64,000 nt of DNA from Metellina segmentata (Eukaryota; Arthropoda; Arachnida; Araneae; Tetragnathidae). Shown one piece after another: positions 45,425 to 56,652 of this stretch; within the stretch, counting starts at the first letter, position 1, and each line of letters begins with the position of its first letter. The DNA is taken from NCBI GenBank assembly GCA_947359465.1, contig OX375872.1:130423453-130487452 (forward strand), read 5' to 3'. Under the pieces are notes generated by a model that searched no databases, was not told the origin of the DNA, and was given only the letters and a program-made list of their open reading frames with translations. The translations under genes were made by a program, and so were the position numbers.

Positions 45425-47700
45425 GCAGCATGGCAGGGTCGCGGAGGAAAGTAGGCTGCGTAATTGTTTGTGGTTCAATTGGTAAGAAATGAGCATTCCG
45501 ATTTCTTTTAGTCAGCTGGAAGTGAAGGATAGTACCCCAACAAACTGTCTTTGAACTGTTCAATTTCAGGTATCCTAATTACGAGGAAATAATGAAGTTT
45601 TTTTTTAATTGTTTGTGGTTCGAGCGAATAAAAAAGTCACAATCCCAATTTCCGTCAATCAGAAGATAATTAAGAACAAATATCCTATTTGCAAGGAAAT
45701 GATGTAGTTTCCGTAATTGTTTGTGGCTCAATATAAATAAAAAATGAATACCGAAATTTTCTTAAGTCAGCAGAAAATGTAGAATAGACCGTAAATTTGA
45801 AGTATCTTATTAATGGAAATTTTTTTCAGTCAGCAGATAATTAAGAATTATAACAAAGATATATTTTAGTTATTGAATTTCAAGTATCCTATGCAGCATG
45901 GGAGGGTCGCGGAGGAAAGTAGGCTGCGTAATTGTTTGTAGTTCAATTGGGGTAAGAAATGAACATTCCGATTTCCTTTAGTCAGCTGGAAATGAAGAAT
46001 AGTACCCCAACAAACTGTCTTTGAACTGTTGAATTTCACGTATCCTAATTACGAGGAAGTAATGAAGGTTTTTTTAAATTGTTTGTGGTTCGATCGAATA
46101 AAAAAGTGACAGTCCCGATTTTCGCCAATAAGAAGATAATTAAGAACAAGTATTCTATTTGCAAGGAAATGATGTAGTTTTCGTAATGATTTGTGACTTG
46201 AATGAATAAAAAATGAATATCGAAATTTCCTTAAGTCAGCAGAAAACGTAGAATAGGACCGTTAAATTTCATGTATCTTATTAATGGAAATTTTTTTCAG
46301 TCAACAGATAATTAAGAATTATAACAAAGATATCTTACAGTCAATGAATTTCAAGTATCCTATTTACAAGGAAAGAATGTAGTTTTCGTAATTTTTTGTG
46401 GTTCAGACGGACAAAAAAATGAACATCACAATTTCTTTAAGTCATCTGAAAATGAAGAATACTATCAGAAAACTGTCTTTTAGCTGTTGAATTTCAAGTA
46501 TCCTATTTCCGAGGAAAAAATATAGTTTTCAATTGTTCATAGTTCGAATGGATAAGTGAGCATTGCAATTTCATTCAGTCAGCAGAAAACGTTTTGTGTT
46601 TGCTTTAAACGAATAAAAAGTGACGATCTCAATTTTGTTTCAGTCAGCGGAAAATGAAAAATACTACAAACAAGCTGTCTTTTAACTGTTGAATTTCAAG
46701 TATCCTTTTTGTGAGGAAGGAATGTAGTTTTTGTAATTTTTTAGGTTCCGAATGGATAGAAAGTTACCAATAGCAATGTCATTTGGTAAGCAGTAAATGA
46801 TAGGTATAGTATAAATAAGAGCTATCTTTTAACTGTGGAGTTTCAAGTACCCTATTTAAACAAAGAAATAATCAATGTGTTTTTTTAATTTGTTTATGGT
46901 TTGAACTGATAAAAAGTGAGTATCACAATTTCACTCAGTCAGCAGAAAATGTTATGTTAAATGTCCTATTCACATGAGGCGTTTTGTAACGAGCGTTTTC
47001 CAAGGTCAGATTTTTTTATGCATTAAATTATGTTTTTAATCCCCTAATTTAATTTTATATCTTTGCGATCGTTGAAGATAGACTGAAAATTTCAACGGAT
47101 TTGAAATCTGAGGAAAAGTTTACACCAGAACCGATACCTTAAATGTGATTTTATTTAAATAAATAATTAATTATTTAATAAAATTAATTAACTAATCATA
47201 TGTTAAATAATTAAATCATGAATCTGTTTTTCGTATCGATCTGGCGTAGAATTTTACATTGATTTGAAATCCGTTGAAATTTTCACTCGATCTTCAATGA
47301 TCGCAAATATAGTAACTTGAATTAGAGGAAAAAAACATAATTTAATGTATAAGAAAAGCTGACGTATTAGAAAACGCCTCATATGAACAGGGCCTTAGCT
47401 TCAAACGGATAAAAAGGGACGATCGCAAATTCCTTCAGTCAGCAGAAAATAAAGAATAGTACTAAAAAAGCTATTTTTAGCTGCTGAATTTCAAGTTTCA
47501 TATTAACAAGAAGAAAAAAAATAAGGTTCTAGTTGTTTATAGTTCAACCAATAAACACTAACATCGTAATTTGTTTCTGTTAGCGAAAAATGAATAGTAC
47601 TAGTCAAACAAGCTTTGTTTTAACTGTTCAATTTCAAGTAACATATTTACAATGTAATTTTTGTAATGGCTTAGGGTTAAGAAGTGAAAATCGCAATTCC
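45425..47700. repeat. ~155-bp repeat with 468-bp higher-order copy
   Basis: Units carry 'gtaattgtttgtggttcga.tg.ataaaaaatga', 'ttccgatttctttnagtcagc.gaaaatgaagaatagta' and 'actgttgaatttcaagtatcctat'. GCAGCATGGCAGGGTCGCGG occurs at 45425 and again (one change) at 45893, so about 468 bp has been duplicated as a block. Later copies decay towards 47700. A 435-bp MITE interrupts the array at 46960. Confidence 0.85.
46960..47394. mobile_element. Foldback MITE, PIF/Harbinger-like
   Basis: The two halves are inverted copies of each other over most of the length. The ends are ATGTCCTATTCACATGAGGC on the left and, inverted, AGGCCCTGTTCATATGAGGC on the right. Internal arms share 'atttcaacggatttgaaatc'. 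The centre is AT-only (TTAATTAACTAATC). TTA lies outside each end (46957-46959 and 47395-47397), a possible 3-bp target duplication of the PIF/Harbinger type. Array sequence resumes immediately on both sides. No coding capacity. Confidence 0.82.
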
Positions 47701-48059
47701 ATTCAATCAGATGAATATGAATTACGTAAAATAATCCAATGCTAATGCGTAACGTCATATATGCATCGTGGAATAAGTACTCTTAGTAAGTAGCAGTTTG
47801 TATAAACAATGATTAGCAATTTCAATGCACGGAATAGTAGAGTACTATCGTCGACATCACCAATTAAACGCATATGTTCAGTAGCGCTTTTATTAATCCA
47901 GATATCCACTATTAGACAAGTGGATATGATGGATGCCACTAATACTATTGCGTAAGTAATCCTTGTAATGAAGGATGTTTCATGTGCTGTGTCATGTAGT
48001 TTCAAATGCAGATGGTTCTCCTTAAATTAACATGATATCATGGTTTAAACACATTGGAA
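47701..48059. other. No gene recognised
   Basis: An 87-codon minus-strand frame (47742-48005) contains hydrophobic stretches but no domain or splice context I can support. Confidence 0.35.
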
Positions 48060-48410
48060 TGTATTTAACCAGTCAAATAAATAGATACTGCGTTTCTGGT
48101 AGGATGATTCTATTCATTTTTATTATTTGATTAAAAATGAATTACGATCTGTATACGGAATGAAGGGGAAAATTACAATGGATAAATAATCCAAACAGTG
48201 GTGTAAGAAGAGACAATGCTTAGTGGGTCATATGGATTTGACTCATTTGTATGTTGTTATTAGTCACTACGTTTTTGGTAGGATGCTTCTATCCAGTTTT
48301 ATTAGTTGAATAAAAGACTTACAAATTGAATACTGAATATGGACGATAATTATTACGAATAAATAATCAAAACACAACAATGTAAGAAGGAACAATTCTA
48401 TTCGCTCATT
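48060..48410. repeat. ~185-bp tandem pair
   Basis: Two diverged copies starting near 48070 and 48255 share 'ctacgtttttggtaggatg.ttctat.cattttattag', 'gaata..gaaaat.attacgaataaataatc.aaaca' and 'tgtaagaag.aacaat'. Confidence 0.7.
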
Positions 48411-48419
48411 CTGTAGAAA

Positions 48420-48600
48420 ATAGAATCCATTAAAATATTATATTGGACCTTTCCTCGGAATAGATTCCTTTGGAAATACCTATTGGACCAAGAAGGTAAA
48501 AGCGTGTTTGAAGGCGCTGTATACAAAATGGAAGACTAATTTGCAAGATGGAATGACGCGTGTGAACCCTTTAGAGGGATAAAATTGACTTATGCTTAGC
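48420..48600 (-). repeat. Dispersed ~40-bp repeat, reversed
   Basis: Plus view: 'ggacctttcctcggaatagattcctttggaaa', 'tattggaccaagaaggtaaaa' and a terminal 'gcgtgtgaaccctttagagggat'. This is the reverse orientation of the family at 40970 and 62490. Confidence 0.65.
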
Positions 48601-49104
48601 ATCTGGGATGAAGTCTTTTGATAATTTCAATGATTTAAGAAGCAGTATAAGTACCGTTACTGGTGTCGTTGTAGTGCAATGAAGTCCGTATAATGCAATG
48701 GATCCTTCTCCTTGATTGAAAGTTATGGAGATTTTTAATGACCTACCTTTCAACAATAGCATTGAAAGATAGCAACTGTGCTTGAATATCCAATGAGGTA
48801 ATCGAAGTACGGAATTGTTTACTTTGATAAAGTAGTTGATAAAACGAAATCGCGAGTGTGTTCAGGTACTGTTTAGAGAACAGTTCTTCATGATATAATA
48901 ACAAACTCTGAAATATCCATTGAAGTATTTAATACAAGATACTCGCGGTATTACTGAATAAAAATTGATATGCCTGAGTAATCTTATTCTGAAGAAATCT
49001 GCTTGTGCATCAGTGCTGGTCAAGAGGACAGTATCACCCAGTATCCAATTCAGTGACGCCTTTTCCCAAGTTTGATTAGTTAAGATCTCGCAAGGTTCAG
49101 TTTT
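48601..49104. other. No gene recognised
   Basis: AT-rich, without a supported exon. The 107-codon minus-strand frame at 48862-49185 runs into a SINE-B fragment and lacks a domain. Confidence 0.4.
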
Positions 49105-49245
49105 AGCCAAGTTGCGACAAACACAAGACATACAACGTCCAGTATTGAACAAACACGACACATACAATGAAAGTTTCACGAACACAGAAGAGAAAACTGC
49201 ACCCAGTGTAAATTACATGAATACAAGGCTTGTAAGACAAACGCT
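49105..49245 (-). mobile_element. SINE-B fragment
   Basis: Plus view: TTAGCCAAGTTGCGACAAAC, 'acaagacatacaacgtc.agta', 'cgacacatacaatgaaagtttcacgaacacagaagagaaa' and 'gcacccagtgtaaattacatgaat'. The head is degraded. Confidence 0.8.
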
Positions 49246-50689
49246 TACATCATTGGTTTTCTGGTTGCACTTTTTCTCACTTTCCTAAAGAAATTTAGTG
49301 TATTAGAGTTCCCAAACAGCAACACCATCTTGTATCTCATTTCCTTATCAACACCACCGCAGTTCGGAAAACTCCCGTACCCACATAAGCCGCGCATGGA
49401 AATGTGCCTAATTTAAGAGTCGCGAAATCTAATGAGCTCGGTTGTGTAAACCGACAGCGATACAGCGGTTTCGTTTTCTTCTTGCCGAAATGTTTAAAAA
49501 GCGCCGAAAACAAACACACCTTCCACCGTGTGTTTGCTTTTTATTCATTACTTTAAACTCAAGGACAGGCCCAAATGCCGTTCCGCGTTTGCTGCTCGAA
49601 ATGCCTCGTTTATTCTGCCAGCATCCTATTTGGAAAGTAGGCAGCCCATTTCATAGTCCCAACCTCGTCCTTCTAATGGGAAAGTATACAACTCAAAGTT
49701 GCGAGGACACGCTATTTTTTCCACGGACCAAACCCCACATGCATCAAAAGAAAGCTCGACAAAATATGTTCATTCGCTGGAGAAAAGCCATTTTGTATTC
49801 ATGAAAACTAAAGATCCAAGAGTTTGTTGTGTCTCCTCCGCCACCATGGAATCTACATTGAAAGTGTTATATATTAAACCATGGTAAAGAGGGGGATCTT
49901 TTCCTGAAGACAGATCTCCGCTGTATACCAGTCCAACCTGCTTCACGCGTGAATTAATGAGAATAGGATCAACGGTGTAGGACTGGAGAAAAAGAATATT
50001 CAGAACCATGAAAGGAGAGGGCTTGGGTTCTCGTCCCGGAATAAAGACAAGGACAAAATAAGTAACATGTTTACCCGTTTACTTGAAGCTTTGAAAATGA
50101 AGTCATTTTTAATTATGTTTTGACGGAGGATGAATTAATGGAAACGCATTCTCGTTCCGGGCTCCCTTTCAGGAGTTGCACTCGACAAAAAAGGCACATA
50201 ACAAGTTCTTTTCTTTCTGTTTTATCATATAAAATGAGGCTATTGATCCTCCAGCAGGAGCGGCTTTTTGAGGAATTGTTTTCCTGTGTATTGAATCATC
50301 ACAATTAACATTTCGTTAGAGTTTGTTAGGGGTGGATGAAAAAGTGTTTTGGGGGAGCAAATTGAATAAACACGTCGGTGTGGAAGTTCTTTTTGCTTTT
50401 TGAGAAGATTAAAAGTGTAGTTATCAGAATAATTTTGATTAAAATGCTGCACTCCTCAGCGTTTGACTGAATTACCGTGTAGAACAGAGGGGGTGAAGCA
50501 GACTTGTTCTTTTGAAGCTACCTGCTAAGTAAGTTATAGAAGTTTTTACAGTGTATTGTTTTCTTCAGTAAGTGATGGATAGGAGCTCTGTTAATGTTGT
50601 GGTGGTTTGGAAATAGTTTTGATTAAAGAAAGATTGTTTAAGATGGTCGAACATCAATTTTAAATGCAAATGCAGTTGAGATTTATATT
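49246..50689. other. GC-richer low-repeat island
   Basis: No tandem unit. Frames up to 120 codons (49442-49804 plus) show no domain, and overlapping frames are open on both strands. CACCATGG at 49842-49849 is a strong Kozak-like context, but the frame it opens is short. Regulatory or UTR function is possible; nothing decides it. Confidence 0.3.
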
Positions 50690-51480
50690 TTTTCCCAACC
50701 TTTCCTTTCTAGAGAAAAAAAATGAAAATCTGATCCAAATAGGTTGTCACACGCTAAAAGCTTAAAAAATGAACAATAAAGCAGGAAACAAGATGATTAA
50801 AGTAGTATATACATTTCGGTGGATTGGATTGGATATTCGGGTTTTATAGCGCAAGGTCCAGAAATGGACTAACTGCGCCAGCATTTCGGTAGAACAAAAC
50901 CTCCACCATTTTTAGGACCAAAGTAAACAAGAATAAAACCCATTCAAAATACCAAAGCTTGAGTCAACAATAAGTGGAGGTGATAAAACCTTAAACAAAA
51001 TATATGTCACACTAAAGGCTTCAAAAATTAACAAATAAAATTGGAAACAAAATTTCCACCATCATCAGAAACAAAGTGAACAAGCGGTGGGATGGTGACG
51101 ATGATGGACTGAACGTCCACCTTCTCATTAGTACTAAAGTATACAAGAATAAAACCTATACAGTAACAAAGCCTAAATAAACAACAATTAGAGAAGATAA
51201 CTGCAACCAAATTCATAGTCAAACACTAAAGGCTTCAAAAAATGACTGATAAAGTGGAAAAACGAATTGTTTCCGAACAAAAAAATTGTCCGCAATCATA
51301 AGAAAAAAAATATACAAGAAAACGGATACAATAGCAAAGCTTGAATCAACAGTAAGCAGAGGGGATAAAAACCTTAAACAAACTGGTAGTCAAACACTAA
51401 AGGCTTAAAAATGACTAATAAAGTTGATTGTTTTTAACCAAACCCGGGGGGTCCAACATCCATCAGAACCAAAGTATACA
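50690..51480. repeat. ~170-215 bp tandem repeat, four copies
   Basis: 'CACACTAAAGGCTTCAAAAA' and variants occurs near 50748, 51008, 51223 and 51393. It is followed by 'aataaagtggaaac', 'ccatcatcagaaccaaagtatacaagaataaaacc' and 'gcaaagcttgaatcaacaataag'. The first spacing is longer because a SINE-B fragment sits in it. Confidence 0.8.
50812..50890 (-). mobile_element. SINE-B 3' end with 9-bp TSD
   Basis: A 61-bp insertion (50821-50881) is flanked by perfect CATTTCGGT repeats (50812-50820 and 50882-50890). It starts (plus view) with a GGATTGGATTGGATATTCGG tail and continues 'gttttatagcgcaaggtccagaaatgg..ctgcgcca'. It is a 5'-truncated SINE-B, inserted into an existing tandem array. Confidence 0.9.
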
Positions 51481-51683
51481 AGAAAAAAACCATACACTAG
51501 GCAAACACAAATTATTTTCATCTTTATTTGTCAGTTTGAAGCTTTAAGTGCTTGATTATCAGTTTGGTCCGTTTTCACCTACTCTATTCATCGTTAATTC
51601 AGAGTTGGCTCTAGTGTGTAAGAGTTTATCCTCTTGTTTTCTTTGATCCTGATGATGGCGGATGTTTTATTGTTCCACCAAAG
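51481..51683. other. No gene recognised
   Basis: Short unique gap between the array and the Tc1 element. Confidence 0.4.
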
Positions 51684-51685
51684 TA

Positions 51686-53089
51686 CACTGCTGGCCAATT
51701 GCAACACTAAGAAAGACAAGAAATATCACAACAAAATTTATTTTGTAGATAACATATTGACCAAGTATCAAATGATTAAATTTATAGACTTCTGTGAAGT
51801 GTGGTTCCTGCCAAAATCAGTAGCCAGAGTAGCCGCCATTGTTGGAGATCACCGCTGACACACGCCTCGGCATTGATTCAAAGAGACTTTGGATGTGTTC
51901 TTGGGGTACAGCAGACCAAGCAGATTCCACACGTTGCCAAAGTTGATCCATAGTGGCAGCTGGGGATGTAATCTGGGTCAATCGTTGAGCAACCATGGAC
52001 CACATGTTTTCTATCGTCGAAATATCCGGAGAGCGAGCTGGCCAGGGAAGCAATTCAATCTGGCGATTGACGAAGAACCCTTGGACAATGTGTGCAATCG
52101 TGTGGTCGCGCATTATCCTGTTGAAATATGGCTGTGGGCAAGCCCTGAAGGTAAGGAAGGACAACCTGCTACAACACCTCGGAGATGTAGCGCTGGCTGT
52201 TTAAAGTACCGGCAATGCGTACTAGAAGAGTGCGAGAGTGATATCCAATACCGCCCCATACCATAATACCCGGTGCAGGACCAGTGTGGCGGTGCATAAC
52301 GCAGCTGTTCAGCATCCTCTCTCCACGGTGTCTCAAGAATCGAATCCGACCATCGTGGTGTTGCAGACAGAAGCGTGACTCGTCAGTAAAGACAATTTCA
52401 TTCCATTCTGCCGTCCACATCCTTCTTTTATCGCACCATTGGCGGCGGAGACGTCTGTGGTTCTGCGTCAAGGGTAGACGAAGCAATGGACGTCTTGCGG
52501 ACAGACCACTCTGCTGTAAACGGCGTCGAATGGTACGCGCAGACACTGGATGATGCGTTACAGACTGAATTTGTTGTGCTATGGTTCGTGATGTGGCTGA
52601 GCGATCCGTCACTGCCATACGCACAATATGCCTGTCATATCGTGAAGTGGTGCACTGAGGTGGATGCGATCGAACACGTCGGTCCGTCGTACCCTCCTGC
52701 ATCCAACGATCACATATCCGCATTACAGTTGTTTGGTTTCGTCCAACACGACTACCGATTTCCCTGAAAGATAATCCACAATCTCGGTAGGCCACTATCC
52801 TTCCTCTATCGAACTCGGATACTTGCTAAAAAGATGATCGCTGTTTTCTACGAGGCATAATTGATCGTTTTTTGAAAAAAACACAAGAAAAACACAATTG
52901 CCGTACTTGAAATCGTCGAAATCTCCAAGCCTTAAATAGCGCTTTGAAGTGGCGCCAGAGGCTCGCGTGATGTGCGTCTAAGCATAAATTCTAATCATTT
53001 GCATATCTCACCTCCGCTAATGCATGTTGTAAATTTCATATTATTTGCATGCTTCCTTCAGGGTGTTGCATTTACGGTGACCAGCAGTG
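51686..53089 (-). mobile_element. Tc1-like element, near complete
   Basis: About 1.4 kb. Left terminus CACTGCTGGCCAATTGCAAC (51686) and inverted right terminus CACTGCTGGTCACCGTAAAT (ending 53089) match over the first 12 bases with one difference, then share ATGCAACAC after a gap. TA lies at 51684-51685 and 53090-53091. The single gene inside runs on the minus strand and is broken. Best-preserved DNA transposon in the window. Confidence 0.94.
51817..52858 (-). pseudogene. Tc1 transposase pseudogene, nearly full-length
   Basis: ATG at 52858-52856 opens MPRRKQRSSF, then an in-frame TAG (52826-52828). The frame continues through the paired helix-turn-helix region (VGRNQTTVMRICDRWMQ, SARTIRRRLQQSG) and the first catalytic motif VFTDESRF. 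A second TAG lies at 52169-52171. After it, the same frame still reads the second motif QQDNARPH. A frameshift near 52096-52104 then moves the C-terminus, with SPDISTIENMW and its catalytic Glu, into another frame to the stop at 51817. All three DD34E residues survive; two stops and one frameshift inactivate the gene. Confidence 0.95.
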
Positions 53090-53091
53090 TA

Positions 53092-53929
53092 TATAAACTA
53101 CTTTTTTTAATATCTTTATTAGTCATTTTTGAAGTGTTTGATTTGGTTGAGGTTTCTGTCTTTCTACTATGCTTATTGCTAGTTCAGGCTTTGGTATTCC
53201 AAACGTTTTCTTCTTGCTTATTGCGTTCTGATGATTTTAGACGCGTTGTTCCACTTTTATATACAATTTTCCTCATCTTTTCATCAAAAATTAATATTTT
53301 ATGGATCGTACTTCATTTTCATGAATCCATACATAAACAAAATGGTAATATCTTCAAAAAGTAGAAGCACTAATTTTATAATATTTCCTACTACTCAATA
53401 TTTTTTTTTCAAACTTTAAACCTCGAGACTTCGAAGTGGGATAGTTAGAAAACTTTGTGCAAAAATATTACAGTAAGCACACAAACGACTATTTGTTAGA
53501 GTAAAAATCGATAGATCTATGTTAGTTTTTTAATTGTACAATCGATTTAGGAAGACCATACCCGAAAAAGGAAAATATTCAGAGCACGGAAAATCTTTGC
53601 TTTTGCGTGCCTAAAGGTTTAGCACAAATAATAAGTATAAGAACTTTTCGTCTTCAAAGCGCTTCAGTAAATTTAGAGCACATTTTTTGTTAATAATAAC
53701 TCTGTTTGAAAGGAATCTAAAGAGCTGAATACATAACTGATTAAAGTTCAGATTTTTCTGTCTGTCAGAACTGACTAGCACAATTCCAACACTACCACAA
53801 TGATACAGATGTTAGATGATTGCTTAGTTAGTTAAGGTAATCTGTGTTGATGTTTAACTCCCTGAGTTTATATCCGAGTTGTAGTATTGTTTTTCCCCCA
53901 TGGACGCACTCTTAATGACTGAAATACCA
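53092..53929. other. No gene recognised
   Basis: AT-rich. The 130-codon plus frame at 52972-53364 starts inside the Tc1 terminus and is a chance hydrophobic low-complexity frame. Confidence 0.45.
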
Positions 53930-54055
53930 GACCTATTTGGAAATATTTTATTGGTTCTTTCCATGGAACAGAATCCTTTGGAATGATTATATTGCTTATT
54001 TCCTGAGAATAGAATCGTTTAGAATGTCTCTGTTCGTGCTTTCCTTAGGTAGGTG
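53930..54055 (-). repeat. Dispersed ~40-bp repeat, reversed
   Basis: Plus view: 'tattggttctttccatggaacagaatcctttggaat' and 'gcttatttcctgagaatagaatcgtttagaatg'. It continues after the SINE-A insertion at 54350. Confidence 0.7.
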
Positions 54056-54349
54056 TGTATATAATTAACGTCACACTGGAGGAACACAACGGGCTATTGG
54101 TGACGGTACGCGATCAAACCCGAAACGAAAGATCCAAAAACAATACCACGTAATTTTGAAACACGATTGAATTACTGTACCCTTGTTACCCTACTCTTTA
54201 TCATGTCACACTACCCATACATGAGGACATTCGTGGTCACTATAGATTTAACGTGCACCAGCCTTCCCGTACAAGACGGTCTTTAGATGAATTCGAACCA
54301 GCAACCCTGTGGTTGTTATTCGTCACCCTTTCTACTGCCCTTCCGCAGT
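54056..54349 (-). mobile_element. SINE-A, full-length, inserted in minisatellite
   Basis: Plus view: 'aattaacgtcacactggaggaacacaacgggctattggtgacgg', 'gatcaaacccgaaacgaaagatcc', 'ccacgtaattttgaaacacg', 'catgaggacattcgtggtcac..agatttaacgtgcaccagccttcccgtacaagacggtctttag', then box B (inverted GGTTCGAATTC) and the head 'gcaaccctgtgg'. The 40-bp minisatellite flanks it on both sides. Confidence 0.9.
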
Positions 54350-54900
54350 CCTTGTGCATTCCTTAGAACAGAATAATTTAGATTGATTCTGTTGGTGGCT
54401 TCCTTCCAATCGAATTGTTTGGGAAAGTATTACCAGTTTCCTTACAATAGAACCCGTTGAAAAGAGTCTGTTACTAATTTCCTTAGAATAGAATAATTTA
54501 GAAAATTTTCCTACAATTTCCTTAGAATAGAATAATTTAGAAAATTTTCCTACAATTTCCTTAGAATATAATCCATTGGAAAATTCCACTGCTCATTTCT
54601 TTAGAATACAATACCTTGAAACGATTCTATTACTAATTTTTTTATCTAAAAATCTTTGAATAATTCTATTGCTAATTTCCTTACCTTGGAATCACTTAGA
54701 AAGATACTGCTAATTTTTTTAAATGGAATCCTTTGGAACGATTGTATCGCTCATTTCCTTGGAAGAGAATCCTTTGGACAAATTCTATTGATTAGGAAGG
54801 TCAAAATTGGTTAAAAGCCATGCAGGAAAGATTGCACGTTGTAACGTGGAACTATTCGTATGAAGCCTTCAGAGGCTTGATACTGATGTATAATTAGTAA
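54350..54900 (-). repeat. ~40-bp minisatellite, reversed
   Basis: Units of TTTCCTTAGAATAGAATAAT plus 'ttagaaaattttcctacaa' recur every 39-45 bp, with two near-identical neighbours at about 54477-54555. The head 'tggttaaaagccatgcaggaaag' and 'cgtatgaagccttcagaggcttga' closes the right side. The 85-codon minus frame with a repeated SKLFYSKEIVGKF is encoded by this repeat and is not a gene. Confidence 0.85.
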
Positions 54901-54947
54901 TCGATCAATGATGAAAATAACTAGAATTGTATTGTTCTTATTGCTAA

Positions 54948-55114
54948 TATTACATACAAAGTATTTGTATTTGAAGTTATTGTGAATAGTTTAGACTAAA
55001 AAAATAACGTTTTTGTTAAAAAAGACTAAATATTACATACAAAGTATTTGTATTTGAAGTTGTTCTGAATAGTTTAGACGAAAAAAAAAACCGTTTTTAT
55101 TAAAAAAAGACTAC
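54948..55114. repeat. 83-bp tandem pair
   Basis: ACATACAAAGTATTTGTATT starts at 54951 and 55034. Each is followed by 'tgaagttntt.tgaatagtttagac.aaaaaaa'. The unit itself contains the palindrome TACAAAGTATTTGTA. Confidence 0.85.
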
Positions 55115-55427
55115 ATTTTTTAAATACCAATTCAATTAAAGAACAGTAAAAAATAAACGAATGATGGGCGAGTTTTACTGTCACAGTACTGTAAAAATAC
55201 TGTTCTCCAAAACTAACGCATATAAATCGTAATTAGTAGCTTAGTGCGAAGTTTAAAAGTGTAAAGATATAGTTACGAGAACGAAGTTTAATTTCATACT
55301 TCTGCTTGAGCAACTTAAGCTACAGTAAATTAAACAAGCTATGAAATTTAAGCTTTAAATTGGAGTACAAATAATAATTATAAAAGTCAGCTACAAGGTT
55401 TAGTCAAAAGAGCATCGGAAAACACAC
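55115..55427. other. No gene recognised
   Basis: AT-rich flank with no supported feature. Confidence 0.4.
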
Positions 55428-55692
55428 GCACCCGATTAGATCCGTTTCTCACACAACAGAATCCGGGGCAATCCGAATCAATCTGAACCCAGTAGAAACT
55501 GCCAAACAGATTCGAGAAAGCCGTTTAAATAACAAGTAGCCAGGTGTTTAAAAACGTTTCCCGCTGTCTTAATCGGGAGCATTCCACTTCAATGCATCCG
55601 AATCTACATTAGTAGTTTTTACTGGATTCAGTTTTACTGATTCGCGCGCGCGGACTAACTCGGATTCTCTGACCCGGATAAGCGGGCTTTAG
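55428..55692. mobile_element. Candidate foldback MITE
   Basis: The left part (CCCGATTAGATCC.., 'gaatccggggcaatccgaatcaatctgaacccagtagaaact') and the inverted right part ('cccgcttatccgggtcagagaatccg', 'gaatcagtaaaactgaatccagtaaaaact') align over about 70 bp with gaps. The centre is not repeated. It ends in GC-rich CGCGCGCG near 55644-55652. No clear target duplication. Confidence 0.5.
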
Positions 55693-55846
55693 ATTTGAAA
55701 TAATAACTACAAAACTCAACCCCACAGCTTGTTTGAAAATTGTTCCAAACAATTCGTGTAGCCATATTATTTGCGCTAGTTTTTGAAAAGTATATAAAAA
55801 AAAATATTTACCTATTTAAAAACGTTTTCATTTTTTATATTTTGGG

Positions 55847-55998
55847 GTTTTCGCTTCTTGAACCTCAACTGGGGCAAAATTTATCATCGTAACCCCGGAT
55901 TCACGTATGTAAATGTTTTGCGAACATTTACGTACGTGAATCCATGATTCCAATGCAAATTTTGCCTTTATTTCAGATCTCAAGAGGCAAAAAGAAAA
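55847..55998. repeat. Long imperfect palindrome with 21-bp core stem
   Basis: Core arms GGATTCACGTATGTAAATGTT (55897-55917, given here with one break in pairing) and its inverse at 55923-55943 differ at one base and are separated by TTGCG. Outside the core, GGCAAAATTT and 'cttcttga' also pair, extending each arm to about 70 bp. The right arm is repeated alone at about 56612-56660. Confidence 0.82.
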
Positions 55999-56610
55999 GT
56001 TCACGTTGCGGACCTCGTGGAACGAAAAGAATAATCTATTTTAAATTCAGTTTTGAAAAAAAAGAAGAAACAAATTAGGAATTAATCATGAGAATCAATT
56101 TCGAGAATGGATCTATAATCCCACATTTAACATGAATCATGAGAATCGATTAATAATCCGAAACAATTTTTTAATTAACATGAGAATCGATTCCTCATTG
56201 CAAGCCATTTTTAAATTAGTCACTAGAATCGACTTCACCAATCGATTTACAACTGTAAAAGTATTGCAAATCGATTGCGCATGCATTTTCGTGTCTTTAC
56301 ATCTCAAAAAATAGCAGTCGTCACACGTGTGCGTCTTGGTTGACGAAATTAAGTACTGAAACCCAAGTGTCTGCTTTCAAGCAAAATCAACGTCAAAACG
56401 CCATATCCGCCGATTTCTGACACAATGCGACACTCCTTATTTTTTCATATGTATGTCGATTCAGTTTATCGATCCAACACCCAACACTGATAACTGAAAC
56501 ACAGAAGCTCCCTCTCAGTTTGCATTTCTTCACAAGGACAAGAAATAAAAGAGGCAATGCCAGAAATAGGACAAAGTTCAATAAAGAGGAAGGCAATTTT
56601 GTTCACTGAA
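55923..56610 (+). repeat. Tandem duplication, copy 1
   Basis: Matches 56612-57480 in order: 'gaacattta.gta..tgaatccatga', 'tcaagaggcaaaaa.aaa.gt', 'cacacgtgtgcgtctt', 'cgattcctgacacaa.gcgacactcc', 'cagaagctccctctcagttngcatt' and 'ggacaaagttcaataaagaggaaggcaattttg'. The open frames on the minus strand in both copies are duplicated with it and show no domain. Confidence 0.85.
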
Positions 56611-56652
56611 CATTTATGTATTTGAATCCATGACTCTAAAGCGAATTTTGTC

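Noticed and set aside
52972..53364. 130-codon hydrophobic frame
   Set aside because: It begins in the terminal region of the Tc1 element and runs into AT-rich low-complexity sequence.
54332..54589. Frame encoding repeated SKLFYSKEIVGKF
   Set aside because: The protein repeat is only the translation of the ~40-bp minisatellite, which shows no preference for multiples of three.
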